Assembly: GCA_021780535.1 (NCBI GenBank)
Contig: JAJXYN010000009.1
Coordinates: forward strand, 124,001 to 188,000
DNA from: a bacterium
GTDB lineage: Bacteria > Patescibacteria > ABY1 > JAGPKW01
DNA length: 64,000 nt
Direction: 5' to 3'
Numbering within the stretch: the stretch's first letter is position 1; each line of letters begins with the position of its first letter. The notes under the pieces were generated by a model, which had not been told where the DNA came from, made no database searches, and saw only the letters and a program-made list of their open reading frames with translations. Shown here one piece after another: positions 44,217 to 53,474 of the stretch. The position numbers and the translations under genes are program-made.

Positions 44217-46721
44217 TTATATTACGAAATTTATCATCTTATTTTTTACAAATATTATTTTCTTAATATTTTGTCCTTCTAAATATGAAATTAATTTTGT
44301 ATGATGCACATCTACATTGCCTACAGAATCAACTTTAATTTGTAATGCTTCCAAAATATCATCTTGTGTTTTATCTTTATTTATTTTTATTATATCTCTC
44401 ATTTTTCCATTTATAGAAACTACAAAATTAATATCTTCTTCTTGTATTAATTCTTCATTGTATTTTGGCCAAGTAGAGATATGTATTGATTGATTGTTTG
44501 GGTTTATATTATTCCAAATTTCTTCTGTAATATGAGGCGCAAATGGTGCAAGTAATTGTAAATAAGTTTTAAATAAATTTTTGCTTATTTTTTCTTTTGA
44601 AGAAATATGATTTAAAAGAATCATTAATTGAGCAAGGGCTGTGTGATATGATACATTCTCTATGTCTTCTCCTACTTTTTTAATTGTTTTATGCAATAAT
44701 GTTATCGTTTCTTTATCGTCGTCATCGCTAGAGATTTCTTTATCTTGAAGTAACCAAACTCTGTTTATAAACCTATTTACACCATTTATAGCTGTTGTTG
44801 ACCAAATTCCACCTTCACTATAAGGTCCCATAAACATTATATAAGTTCTCATTGTATCTGCTCCATATTGTTCTATAACATCATCTGGATTAATAACATT
44901 ACCCCATCTTTTACTCATTTTTCTTCCATCTTCTCCAGCTATAAGACCGTGCTGAACTCTTCTTTTATAAGGTTCAGAAACCGAAACAACTCCTGCATCA
45001 TACAATACCTTATTCCAAAATCTTGAATAAAGTAGATGAACTGTTGTATGCTCTGCCCCACCAAAATATATGTCAACTGGCATGAAATGTTTTAATTTTT
45101 CTTGAGATGCTAAAGCTTTATCATTTTTTGGGTCTATATACCTCAAAAAATACCATGAAGACCCTGCCCATTGTGGCATTGTATTTGTTTCACGCTTTGC
45201 TCCACAACCACATTTTGGACAAGTTGTATTTACCCAAGAATCTATTGCCGCAAGTGGAGAATCCCCAGTCCCAGTTGGTTCATAATTTTCAACTTCTGGC
45301 AATAATAGCGGTAATTCATTTTCTGGAACTGGAACGTTGCCACATTTTTCACAATGAACTATCGGAATAGGTTCACCCCAATATCTTTGTCTTGAAAATA
45401 ACCAATCTCTGAATTTATAATTTATTTTTCTTTTACCAAATCCTTCTTTTTCTGCTTTTTCTAACATAATTCTTCTTGCTTGCTCTGATGTCAAACCATT
45501 AAATTCTTTTCCGGAATTACAAACTCTTCCATCATAGTTTCCAGCCGACATCTCACTTAATAATTTCTCATCTTCTGATAATTCAAAATAATTACTATCT
45601 ATTGATCCAGTTTTTTTTGAAATAACGATTTTGCTTTTTAAATTATATTTTTTAGCAAACTCCATATCCCTTTCATCATGTGCTGGTACTGCCATTACAG
45701 CTCCTGTTCCATAAGAACCTAAAACATAATCAGCAACCCATATTTCTAACTTTTCATTATTAAATGGGTTTATTGCAAATATTCCTTCAAGTTTTACTCC
45801 TGATTTATCTTTATTTAAATCTGTTCTTTCTAAATCTTTTTTATTTTTTGCTATTTCAATATATTTTTCTACTTCAGAAATATTTGTTATTGACGATTTT
45901 AGATTATCAATAATTTTATTTTCTGGAGCCAAAACAACATATGTACAACCAAAAATAGTATCCAAACGTGTTGTAAATACTGTTATTTTTTCCGCCTTTG
46001 CCAAGGCTTCGGCGGACACGTTAAATTCTATTTCGACACCCTCTGATTTTCCTATCCAATTTTTCTGACTTGTTTTTATATATTCTGGCCAATTTACATC
46101 ATCTAAATCTTTTATCAATCTTTCTGCGTATTCTGTAATCTTAAGAAACCATTGTTTCATATTTCTTTGTTCTACGTTACTATCGCATCTTTCACATTTT
46201 CCATTTATAACTTCCTCATTTGCAAGGCCAGTCTTGCATGATGGGCACCAATTAATAGGAGCTTCTTTTTCGTAAGCAAGCCCCATTTCAAATAATTTTA
46301 AAAATATCCATTGAGTCCATTTATAATATTTTGGATCTGTTGTGTCTATTGTTCTTGACCAATCAAAAGAACATCCGAATTTCTTAATTTGTTTTATAAA
46401 ATTATTTATATTTTCTTGTGTAAATTCACTTGGATGTTTTTTGTTTTTTATTGCAAAGTTTTCTGCTGGTAATCCAAAAGCGTCAAAACCCATTGGAATT
46501 AAAACATTATAACCATTCATTCTTTTGTATCTAGCATAAACATCTACTGCGTTATGCCCTTTTGCATGACCAACGTGCACACCTGTTCCAGATGGATAAG
46601 GAAATTCAACCAATGTATAAAATTTTTTCTTTGTTAAATCGTCAGATGTTTTATATATTTCTTGTTTCTCCCACTCTTCTTGCCATTTTTTTTCTATTTT
46701 TTTATGATCGTATTTTTTCAT
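44217..46721 (-). CDS. leuS: Leucyl-tRNA synthetase
   Basis: 834 aa class I synthetase. HVGH (49-52, in PYPSGTGVHVGHAKG) is the HIGH motif. The zinc finger CPSCKTGLANEEV...CERC and the CP1 editing domain (TVFTTRLDTIFG, usually TTRPDT; AHDERD with the editing Asp) are present. The second ATP motif reads KMSKRWGN, with Arg for the usual last Ser, a variant also met in related bacteria as I recall. At residues ~236-244, SAEALAKAE between EFNV and KITVFTTR is encoded by a palindromic repeat and is absent from normal LeuS. The rest is of standard length. Confidence 0.97.
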   Translation of the reverse strand: MKKYDHKKIEKKWQEEWEKQEIYKTSDDLTKKKFYTLVEFPYPSGTGVHVGHAKGHNAVDVYARYKRMNGYNVLIPMGFDAFGLPAENFAIKNKKHPSEFTQENINNFIKQIKKFGCSFDWSRTIDTTDPKYYKWTQWIFLKLFEMGLAYEKEAPINWCPSCKTGLANEEVINGKCERCDSNVEQRNMKQWFLKITEYAERLIKDLDDVNWPEYIKTSQKNWIGKSEGVEIEFNVSAEALAKAEKITVFTTRLDTIFGCTYVVLAPENKIIDNLKSSITNISEVEKYIEIAKNKKDLERTDLNKDKSGVKLEGIFAINPFNNEKLEIWVADYVLGSYGTGAVMAVPAHDERDMEFAKKYNLKSKIVISKKTGSIDSNYFELSEDEKLLSEMSAGNYDGRVCNSGKEFNGLTSEQARRIMLEKAEKEGFGKRKINYKFRDWLFSRQRYWGEPIPIVHCEKCGNVPVPENELPLLLPEVENYEPTGTGDSPLAAIDSWVNTTCPKCGCGAKRETNTMPQWAGSSWYFLRYIDPKNDKALASQEKLKHFMPVDIYFGGAEHTTVHLLYSRFWNKVLYDAGVVSVSEPYKRRVQHGLIAGEDGRKMSKRWGNVINPDDVIEQYGADTMRTYIMFMGPYSEGGIWSTTAINGVNRFINRVWLLQDKEISSDDDDKETITLLHKTIKKVGEDIENVSYHTALAQLMILLNHISSKEKISKNLFKTYLQLLAPFAPHITEEIWNNINPNNQSIHISTWPKYNEELIQEEDINFVVSINGKMRDIIKINKDKTQDDILEALQIKVDSVGNVDVHHTKLISYLEGQNIKKIIFVKNKMINFVI
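45991..46016. repeat. CCGCC...GGCGG palindromic repeat in frame in leuS
   Basis: TCCGCCTTTGCCAAGGCTTC then GGCGGA, an imperfect palindrome of 26 bp. It is much more GC-rich than the flanks and belongs to the same family as 37418-37441 and 37671-37757. It adds about nine Ala/Glu/Lys-rich residues at the edge of the editing domain. Confidence 0.8.
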
Positions 46722-46821
46722 ATTTTATTGTATTAAGCATTAGACCTAAATATAGTATTTTATTGTATTAAGGTTATCAAGTATTGCTTTTTTTTTCAAG
46801 AAAATGTTAAAAATTTAAAAT

Positions 46822-46854
46822 ATAAAAAACGCGATTTACTGCGTTTTTATATTT
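46822..46854. terminator. Terminator after porB
   Basis: A run, AACGC-loop-GCGTT, T run, just downstream (minus strand) of the porB stop. Confidence 0.75.
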
Positions 46855-46866
46855 TATATGTTTATT

Positions 46867-47835
46867 TTATCTGTTTGTAAATTCAACTAAATCTTGTAAT
46901 TTTTGCCATTCTTGATTTACTGTTTGTTGGATTTCTTCAATTATTTTTTTAGAATTTTCATCTTTAAATAAATGCTTAAATCTGGCTTGTCTTTTTAAAA
47001 ATTCCTCAACTGGTTTTGGTGTTGCTGGTTTATAATTTAATTTATATTTTCCATCTTCTACTTCATATAATGGCCAAAAATTAGTTTCCGTAGCAAGTTT
47101 TCCTATCTCCACACCATCGCCATCTTCAAATTGCCAATTACTAATACATGGAGAATATACAAGTATTAATTTTGGTCCTTTTATAGAAAAAGCTTTTTCT
47201 GCTTTGTTATAAAGATCTACTAAATTATAAGCTGAAGCTTGTGCAACATATTTTATATTATGAGCTAATGCTATTTTAATAAGATCTTTTCTTTTTTCTT
47301 CTTTTCCTGCTAAATGAGCCTTCCCTGATGGTGCTGTTGAAGCTGCTGCTCCAAACGGAGTTGCAGAAGATCTTTGATTACCTGTATTCATATAAGCACC
47401 ATTATCATAACAAACATAAAGAAAATCATGCCCTCTTTCTAATGCTCCTGATAAAGATTGTAATCCTATATCATAAGTTCCACCATCACCACCAAACGCA
47501 ACAAACTTTATATCTTTCCCTTTTATTTTATCTTTTAATTCAGAGTGAACATTATCTTTTTGAAGGTATCTATATGCTGACTCTAATCCTGTTGTTGTGG
47601 CTGCTGAATTTGCAAAAGCATTATGCATAAATGGAACACCCCAAGATGAATATGGATATATAGTTGAAGTAACTTCTAAACAACCTGTTGCTGATGTTGT
47701 TACAACATCTTTCCCAGCTGCTGCAAGCACCGTTCTAATAATTGGAGGGAATGAACATCCAGCACACCATCTTCCGCCCTCCACAAGAGATTCTTGTTCT
47801 TTTATTTTTAATGCTAAATCTTTTGGAGTTATCAT
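46867..47835 (-). CDS. porB: 2-oxoacid (pyruvate):ferredoxin oxidoreductase, beta subunit
   Basis: 322 aa, the thiamine-diphosphate-binding subunit. RWCAGCSFPP carries the first cluster Cys pair, FGGDGGTYDIGLQSL is the TPP/Mg motif (GDG ... ) and YDNGAYMNTGNQRSSATPFG the conserved pyrophosphate and substrate region. It is the last gene of a gamma-delta-alpha-beta string on the minus strand, 15 bp after porA. Confidence 0.93.
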   Translation of the reverse strand: MITPKDLALKIKEQESLVEGGRWCAGCSFPPIIRTVLAAAGKDVVTTSATGCLEVTSTIYPYSSWGVPFMHNAFANSAATTTGLESAYRYLQKDNVHSELKDKIKGKDIKFVAFGGDGGTYDIGLQSLSGALERGHDFLYVCYDNGAYMNTGNQRSSATPFGAAASTAPSGKAHLAGKEEKRKDLIKIALAHNIKYVAQASAYNLVDLYNKAEKAFSIKGPKLILVYSPCISNWQFEDGDGVEIGKLATETNFWPLYEVEDGKYKLNYKPATPKPVEEFLKRQARFKHLFKDENSKKIIEEIQQTVNQEWQKLQDLVEFTNR

Positions 47836-47850
47836 ATTTTTTTTATTATT

Positions 47851-49023
47851 TTATTTTCTTAATCCAATATATTCTGTTTTATTTTCTTTGACCTTTCCTT
47901 TTAAAAGACTTTCAAATACTTCTTCTATATCTTTTTGTATTATATCTCTTCCGCCAAGACCGAATACATATGATTGAATTTTTGGAATTTTATTTAATGA
48001 AGATACTGAAAGCTTAATATCTGTATATAATGGTGGCATAGCACCTCTACTTAAAGCTCTATCTAATACTGCTATATTATTTAAATTAAAATGATTCAAT
48101 GCTTTTGCAATAGCCTCATATGGAAATGGTCTATATAATTTTATATTTAATAATCCAACTTTTTTACCTTCATTTCTCATTCTATCTATAACTTCTTTTG
48201 TTGTCCCAGATGTTGAGCTAGATACAATTATAGCAACCTCTGCATCTTCTAGTTTATATTCTTCAAATAATTCATATTTTGTTCCTGTTAATTTTTCTAA
48301 TTCTTTTCCTATTTTTAAATATTCTTCAAAAACACTCTCAATTGCTATAGTTCCTTGATATTGTGTTTCAAAATAATAATCTTGTAATTGAATTGGGCCA
48401 ACTGTTTTTGGATAGTCAGTATTAATTAATGGATTATTAGGTTTATATTCTCCTATAAATTTTTTAGCTGATACATCATCTAATATATCAACTCTTTCTA
48501 CTGAATGAGATGTTATAAAACCATCTTGTAAAACCATCACTGGCAAACTTACTTTTTCTGCTAATCTTATGGCAAGTAATGTATTTTCGTAAGCTTCTTG
48601 GGCTGTTTCGCAAAATAAATGAATCCAACCAAGATCTCTGCAATACATTGAATCTGCATGATCACAATGAATATTAATAGGAGCTCCCAATGCTCTATTT
48701 GTTACTGGCATAACTATTGGGAGTCTAAGTCCAGCAGTTGCTCCTACAACTTCCCACATATATGCTAAACCTTGAGAAGATGTAGCTGTCATTGCTCTAA
48801 CTCCAGCTGCTTGCGCACCCATTACAATAGACATAGCTGAATGTTCCGATTCTGATCTAACCAATTCTGTATCTACTACTCCATTTGCGTAGTATTCTGA
48901 ATATTTTTCTACTATTGGCGTTTGAGGCGTTATTGGAAATAACGCTACAACACCAGGATTTATTTGGCGCATCGCCTCAGCAACTGCATGTGCACCTGTT
49001 AATGCTAATGTTATTTTTGACAT
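47851..49023 (-). CDS. porA: 2-oxoacid (pyruvate):ferredoxin oxidoreductase, alpha subunit
   Basis: 390 aa. The N-terminal pyrimidine-binding domain is marked by GAHAVAEAMRQINPGVVALFPITPQTPIVE, in which the Glu side and the conserved TPQTP are typical, and by MTATSSQGLAYMWEV. The C-terminal KEVIDRM...VGLLNIKLYRPFPYEA is the transketolase-like domain. With the beta subunit it forms the TPP site that decarboxylates pyruvate to acetyl-CoA. Confidence 0.93.
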   Translation of the reverse strand: MSKITLALTGAHAVAEAMRQINPGVVALFPITPQTPIVEKYSEYYANGVVDTELVRSESEHSAMSIVMGAQAAGVRAMTATSSQGLAYMWEVVGATAGLRLPIVMPVTNRALGAPINIHCDHADSMYCRDLGWIHLFCETAQEAYENTLLAIRLAEKVSLPVMVLQDGFITSHSVERVDILDDVSAKKFIGEYKPNNPLINTDYPKTVGPIQLQDYYFETQYQGTIAIESVFEEYLKIGKELEKLTGTKYELFEEYKLEDAEVAIIVSSSTSGTTKEVIDRMRNEGKKVGLLNIKLYRPFPYEAIAKALNHFNLNNIAVLDRALSRGAMPPLYTDIKLSVSSLNKIPKIQSYVFGLGGRDIIQKDIEEVFESLLKGKVKENKTEYIGLRK

Positions 49024-49038
49024 ATTAATTAATATAAT

Positions 49039-49338
49039 TTATTTATTATCTTCTTTTGTATCTGTTTCCATTTTTATACATTTTACTGGACAAACTTTTG
49101 AGCAAACAGAACAACCCTTACAATAATCCATATTGATAGCACCTCTTTTTTTATCTTTTGTTATATCAATACATGATTCTGGGCAATTTATTACACACTG
49201 CGCACAGTGGATGCATTTTGATTCATCTATTACTGGTTTAAAAGTTCTCCAAGTTCCTGTTTTGAAATTTCTAGAAGATTTTGGAATATTTATTATTCCA
49301 CCCTCTTCCATTTCGTGAGAAGTTTTTAATGTTGACAT
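49039..49338 (-). CDS. porD: 2-oxoacid:ferredoxin oxidoreductase, delta (ferredoxin-like) subunit
   Basis: 99 aa with two [4Fe-4S] motifs: CIHCAQCVINCPE and CKGCSVCSKVCPVKC. The N-terminal WRTFKPVIDESKC is typical of PorD. It shuttles electrons from the TPP site to the external ferredoxin encoded at 49980-50198. Confidence 0.92.
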   Translation of the reverse strand: MSTLKTSHEMEEGGIINIPKSSRNFKTGTWRTFKPVIDESKCIHCAQCVINCPESCIDITKDKKRGAINMDYCKGCSVCSKVCPVKCIKMETDTKEDNK

Positions 49339-49355
49339 ATTTTATTAATTAATTT

Positions 49356-49910
49356 TTAAACAAGAGATTTAAAGCCCATATCTATAGCTTTTTGATTAGC
49401 ATCAACTATCTCTTGACCTTTTCTAGCAAACTTTTGAGCCATATCTTCTTTTAATGCTTCTATTGTTATAAGTTTTGTAAACCTACACAAAGCTCCGACT
49501 ACTGGAGAACCTGGCTTGTTTGAACCTATTGTTTCTAGAGATATTCTTGTTGCTGGAATTACATATAATTCACCTTTATAATTTTTTAATAGTGACAATA
49601 TGGATTCTTTTGTTTTTTCAGTATTAACTATCAATATAGACGTGTTCACCATACCTTCGGTAACATTCCCCGATAATAATAATGTCTCATCTAATACTAT
49701 AGATATATCTGGACTTGAAATTGGTTCATGTAATCTTATTGGCTTATTATCAATTCTAACAAAAGCCCTAAGTGGAGCTCCTGCTCTTTCTGGACCATAT
49801 TCTGGGAAAGCTTGCATGTAATTATCTAATCTTAATGATGTTTCTGCTATTATTTGAGCAAGAGATTTGCCCCCTAACCCACCTCTTGCATGTATTCTGA
49901 TTTGTAACAT
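49356..49910 (-). CDS. porG: 2-oxoacid:ferredoxin oxidoreductase, gamma subunit
   Basis: 184 aa. MLQIRIHARGGLGGKSLAQIIAETS (a pattern seen in all gamma subunits) and AFPEYGPERAGAPLRAFVRI are diagnostic. It binds the CoA-interacting side of the complex. First por subunit on this strand, 70 bp after the ferredoxin gene. Confidence 0.93.
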   Translation of the reverse strand: MLQIRIHARGGLGGKSLAQIIAETSLRLDNYMQAFPEYGPERAGAPLRAFVRIDNKPIRLHEPISSPDISIVLDETLLLSGNVTEGMVNTSILIVNTEKTKESILSLLKNYKGELYVIPATRISLETIGSNKPGSPVVGALCRFTKLITIEALKEDMAQKFARKGQEIVDANQKAIDMGFKSLV

Positions 49911-49940
49911 TTTATTTTTAATTATTATTTAATAAATCAA

Positions 49941-49972
49941 AAGTGTCGCTAATTAAGCGACACCCACAGCAA
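49941..49972 (-). terminator. Hairpin after the ferredoxin gene (also repeat-like)
   Basis: GTGTCGCT-AATTA-AGCGACAC (49943-49950, 49956-49963) followed on the minus strand by TTTTG. Its flank CTGTGGG equals that of the polA palindrome, so it may be a repeat recruited as terminator or attenuator before porG. Confidence 0.55.
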
Positions 49973-49979
49973 CCAAAAA

Positions 49980-50198
49980 TTATTTTTCTATATGAATACA
50001 AGCAACTGGGCAAACATCAACCGAACTTTGAGCTGTAGGTATTTGATCTTCTGTTATTTCTAGAGAACCTCTATCATCTGCATCATAAGTACCACCATTT
50101 AAAATGATTTTGTCTTGTTCACTAAAAAATTCTGGACATACTGAAACGCAAGCCCCACAGTGGATACATTGATTTCTGTCATGTATTAATTTAGACAT
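49980..50198 (-). CDS. Ferredoxin, [4Fe-4S]
   Basis: 72 aa. One cluster motif CIHCGACVSVCPE and a distant fourth Cys-Pro (DVCPVACI) resemble archaeal/Thermotoga-type monocluster ferredoxins. It is the natural electron acceptor for the adjacent por complex. Confidence 0.88.
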   Translation of the reverse strand: MSKLIHDRNQCIHCGACVSVCPEFFSEQDKIILNGGTYDADDRGSLEITEDQIPTAQSSVDVCPVACIHIEK

Positions 50199-50264
50199 TT
50201 TTTTGTTTTAATTGTTAGATATTTTAGGAATTGTATCATAATTTAAAATAAAATAAAATAGTAA

Positions 50265-50774
50265 TTATCTTATTAAACTATATAAACCTATTCCGAAAGA
50301 TACAGAAACATTTAAAGATTCTTTTACCTTTCCATTCATTGGTATTTCCAACATTATATCTATTTCATTTAAAATATTATCAGAAATACCATCAACTTCA
50401 TTACCAACTATGAATAAAACTTTTGCATTTGGAATAAAATTATAGATATTATAATTTTTTAGTTTTTGGTTTTTAGTTTTTAGTTTTTTTAACTTATCTT
50501 CTTTTAGTTTTTCTAGCGCTACTATTTGAAATCCTTCTTTTTTTAGTTTTTTTATTAATCTTACTGGCTGTTTTATAGTTTCCCAATCAATTACCGATTC
50601 TGCTCCCAATGCTGTCTTTTGCATTTTTGGGTGTTCTGGTGTTGGTGTATAACCACCTAAATAAATTTTTTCTACAAACCCAAAACCTTCACTTGTCCTA
50701 AAAATAGATCCAACATTATGAATGGAACGAATTTTATCACAATAAACTTGTACTATTAGATTATTTTCTGACAT
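50265..50774 (-). CDS. SpoU/TrmH-family RNA 2'-O-methyltransferase
   Basis: 169 aa SPOUT enzyme. Motif 1 (SIHNVGSIFRTSEGFG), motif 2 (FIVGNEVDGIS) and motif 3 (IPMNGKVKESLNVSVSFGI) are complete, so it should bind SAM in the trefoil knot. Target (tRNA or rRNA) is not evident; no N-terminal substrate-binding domain. Residues ~93-107 (KLKTKNQKLKN) are encoded by an A-rich repeat and look like an insertion in a loop. Confidence 0.9.
   Translation of the reverse strand: MSENNLIVQVYCDKIRSIHNVGSIFRTSEGFGFVEKIYLGGYTPTPEHPKMQKTALGAESVIDWETIKQPVRLIKKLKKEGFQIVALEKLKEDKLKKLKTKNQKLKNYNIYNFIPNAKVLFIVGNEVDGISDNILNEIDIMLEIPMNGKVKESLNVSVSFGIGLYSLIR
50453..50490. repeat. A-rich repeat inside the SpoU gene
   Basis: Plus strand TTTTTAGTTTTTGGTTTTTA followed by more of the same. 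On the coding strand it is a run of AAAAACT and AAAAACC units. Intergenic DNA elsewhere in the window has the same units. Confidence 0.6.
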
Positions 50775-50786
50775 AAATTAATTTAA

Positions 50787-52049
50787 TTACATCTCTATAA
50801 ATTTTGATTTAAAATTTACTTTTGTATCTTTTAATCCCCATAAAACAGATAAACCAGTAACTAATAAAATTACACCTAAATATAAAAATAATACTTTCAT
50901 ATCAGAAAAAGTTAATATTATTGAGGCTAATATTGGGCCAACAATGTATGCTAATGGAGACATTATTTTATAGAAACTTATTAAATCTATATTTTTTGTA
51001 CTTACTTTTTTATAAAGATATACTTCTCTCATTATTTCTATTGCACTTGCTCCTATACGTGTTGTGAATAAGAGCAATGTAAACACTATTATATTTGTTG
51101 TAAAAAATAAAAGAAATGTTGAAATAGATATAATAATAAAACCTGTCATTAATAATTCTTTTTCTCCTAACCATTTATCCGCAATTTTACCAGCTGGAAG
51201 TTCTATAATAACAAATGGGATTAATATTATACCTATAATAATACCTATTTTATTCCACTCCAATCCTAATGTCTTATTCATATATATTGGAACATAAATT
51301 GCCATCCAACAATAAAATAAATTTAATAAAAAACTAACAATGCTTATTCTTACTATGGAATCATTTTTTAATACTTTTTTTATATTAATACTTACAGTCC
51401 TTGTATGAGTTATTTTTATATTTTTAAAAGATTTTACAAATAAAAATATTGTCGGTAAGGTCATTATTGCAGATAAACCAAAAACAAAATCAAAGCCTAG
51501 CTTGGATAATAAAATACCAGCTACTAATGGTCCGAATAAAAATGTTAAATTCATCAATGTCCATTGAATTCCTTTTGTATTTCCTGTTGTGCCATCTACG
51601 GAATATTTTTCAACATAATAATCAACAAAAACAAAAAATATAGATGATGTTATCTGATATAATATTATTGTAAAAATAACAAAAAAAGCTTCTTGTTTAA
51701 TAAATATTTGTGATATTAATGAAAACATTAATAGTATCATATTAAACAAAGCAACTTTGAAAATACCAAATTTTTTTATGATCTTTCCAAAAAAGAATAT
51801 TAAGATAACCGCAATTATGTTTGGTAAAAGGTAAACTAAACTAACATATTTTTCATCTATAAATCTTGCTAAATAAGATGATAAAATATATGACAATAAA
51901 GCTGTGGCAAAACTAAAAAAAGCACCCTGGACAAATAAAGATCCTAACTTTTTTTTTCTAATAAATTCTACTTCGCTTGCTATAATGTCTTCTGTTTTTT
52001 CTATCTCCTTTTTTATGATTTTTTTTTCTGCTTTAAAATTTTTTATCAC
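50787..52049 (-). CDS. Major facilitator superfamily transporter
   Basis: 420 aa with about 12 hydrophobic segments. An N-terminal cytoplasmic helix precedes GSLFVQGAFFSFATALLSYILSS. The MFS loop signature is weak (FFGKIIKKFGIFKVALFN), and the second half has ELPAGKIADKWLGEKELLMTG, closer to the G-x-x-x-D-x-x-G-x-K/R pattern. The substrate is unknown. It is 12 bp upstream of the SpoU gene on the same strand. Confidence 0.8.
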   Translation of the reverse strand: MIKNFKAEKKIIKKEIEKTEDIIASEVEFIRKKKLGSLFVQGAFFSFATALLSYILSSYLARFIDEKYVSLVYLLPNIIAVILIFFFGKIIKKFGIFKVALFNMILLMFSLISQIFIKQEAFFVIFTIILYQITSSIFFVFVDYYVEKYSVDGTTGNTKGIQWTLMNLTFLFGPLVAGILLSKLGFDFVFGLSAIMTLPTIFLFVKSFKNIKITHTRTVSINIKKVLKNDSIVRISIVSFLLNLFYCWMAIYVPIYMNKTLGLEWNKIGIIIGIILIPFVIIELPAGKIADKWLGEKELLMTGFIIISISTFLLFFTTNIIVFTLLLFTTRIGASAIEIMREVYLYKKVSTKNIDLISFYKIMSPLAYIVGPILASIILTFSDMKVLFLYLGVILLVTGLSVLWGLKDTKVNFKSKFIEM

Positions 52050-52071
52050 CTTTTTATTTTTAACTCATTAT

Positions 52072-52551
52072 TTAAATAGCTATAAATTCTATGCTATCTT
52101 TTATTGTATCATATATTAAAAAACTTGGCTTATTATACCTTGCCATAATGTCGCCGGGGTTAATAAGTTTTGCATTATTTAATAATTTAAAACTTTTTCT
52201 GTGTGTATGACCAAAGAATATTATATTATATTTTTTTAAACTTGATAAGTACTCTGCTACTGCTGGGAGATGTGTTATTGCTATTTTTTTATCATCTATT
52301 TCTATTTCTCCTATATCTTCAAATATCCCTATATTTGAATTTTTACATATTTTTTCTACTTCTGGATAATAATCACCATTGCCACATACTGCATATATTT
52401 GGATTGCTTCTATTTTTAATCTTTCTATTGTTTCTATTCCTATATCTCCACAATGAAATAAAAGTTTTATTTCGCGGGAGCGAATTTCTTTTAAGGCTTT
52501 TTCTAGACGAAATAAATTGTCATGAGTGTCAGATATTACTGCTATTAGCAT
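52072..52551 (-). CDS. Calcineurin-like phosphodiesterase, MJ0936/YfcE family
   Basis: 159 aa. The five metal-binding motifs are in order: DTHDN (D8, H10), CGDIG, CGNGDYYPE (N in GN), ITHLP and GHTHRKS. Family members hydrolyse phosphodiesters with Mn or Ni. The substrate here is not known. Upstream (52575-52656) is a copy of the conserved intergenic element also found before holA. Confidence 0.9.
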   Translation of the reverse strand: MLIAVISDTHDNLFRLEKALKEIRSREIKLLFHCGDIGIETIERLKIEAIQIYAVCGNGDYYPEVEKICKNSNIGIFEDIGEIEIDDKKIAITHLPAVAEYLSSLKKYNIIFFGHTHRKSFKLLNNAKLINPGDIMARYNKPSFLIYDTIKDSIEFIAI

Positions 52552-52574
52552 TTTATAATATTATTAGCCTTAAT

Positions 52575-52656
52575 AAATTAATAATAATATTTTCTTTTCC
52601 TAGTATTCCGCTCAATTGAGATATCATAAGAGCTTCATAAAGGAACGAAAACATTA
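52575..52656. repeat. Conserved intergenic element, copy 2
   Basis: Same element as 16382-16455, here with CTCAATTGAG in place of CTTAATTAAG, in TTCCGCTCAATTGAGATATC. It is located between efp and the phosphodiesterase gene, ~25 bp upstream of the latter. Confidence 0.6.
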
Positions 52657-52697
52657 TTATTAATTTATAATTTTCTATTTAGATTATACAATAAAAA

Positions 52698-52727
52698 TAA
52701 GCGATTTGGAATCGCCTATTTTAATTT
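52698..52727. terminator. efp terminator
   Basis: GCGATT-loop-AATCGC (about 52701-52717) with flanking A and T runs; it ends efp on the minus strand. Confidence 0.7.
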
Positions 52728-53311
52728 TATTTTGTATCTTCACTAACTCTTTCTACGTATTCTTCTGTTTCTGTATTTACATTTATCAATTCTCCTGTTT
52801 TTATGAATGCTGGCACTTTTACTATTACTCCTGTTTCTAATGTTGCTTCTTTTAATACTTGTCCTCCTGCTGTATTTCCTCTATCTACTCCATCCATTGT
52901 TTCTGTAACTCTTAATGTTACTTTTAATGGCAATACTGCTTTTACTGGTTTATCATCTAATTTTAATATTGTAACCTTTTGTTCTGGTTTTAAAAATTTT
53001 AAATCTTCCTGACAAGCTTCTATTGGTAACTCTGTTTGCTCAAATGTTGCTGGATCCATAAAATATGCATATGATCCATCTTCATATAAATATTGAGCTG
53101 TTCTCATTTCTGTTTCTATTTTTTCAACTTTATCAATAGAATTAAATGTTATATCTAGAACTTTTCCATTTATAATATTTCTTACTTTTGTAACCATTCT
53201 CGCCCCACCTGATTTTCCTAATTTTAAATGTTGAAATTTTGTAACTATATATGGTTCTCCATTATATTTGAACGCTGTTCCATTCTTAAATTCTCCAGCT
53301 GGCATCATCAT
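52727..53311 (-). CDS. efp: Elongation factor P
   Basis: 194 aa, three beta-barrel domains. EF-P relieves stalling at polyproline. The modification loop reads HLKLGKSGGARMV, with the tip Lys followed by SGG, instead of the classic H-V-K-P-G-K-G; the Lys is kept but the flanking Pro is Leu. Domain 2-3 signature DTSRDVDRG is TETMDGVDRGNTAG here. Three consecutive Met codons open the frame; any could be the start, and the third (53303-53305) matches the family best. Confidence 0.94.
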   Translation of the reverse strand: MMMPAGEFKNGTAFKYNGEPYIVTKFQHLKLGKSGGARMVTKVRNIINGKVLDITFNSIDKVEKIETEMRTAQYLYEDGSYAYFMDPATFEQTELPIEACQEDLKFLKPEQKVTILKLDDKPVKAVLPLKVTLRVTETMDGVDRGNTAGGQVLKEATLETGVIVKVPAFIKTGELINVNTETEEYVERVSEDTK

Positions 53312-53474
53312 ATCTTTATAATATTAATTATTATCTTGTTTTATAAGCTGTATTATATTTAATTTGCTATTTTTAGTCAATATTAAAGTAAACAAGAAAT
53401 TACTAAAAAGAAATACATAACGAGTTTACATTACAATACTTTATTTTTTATTATTTTTAGGATATAAATATATT

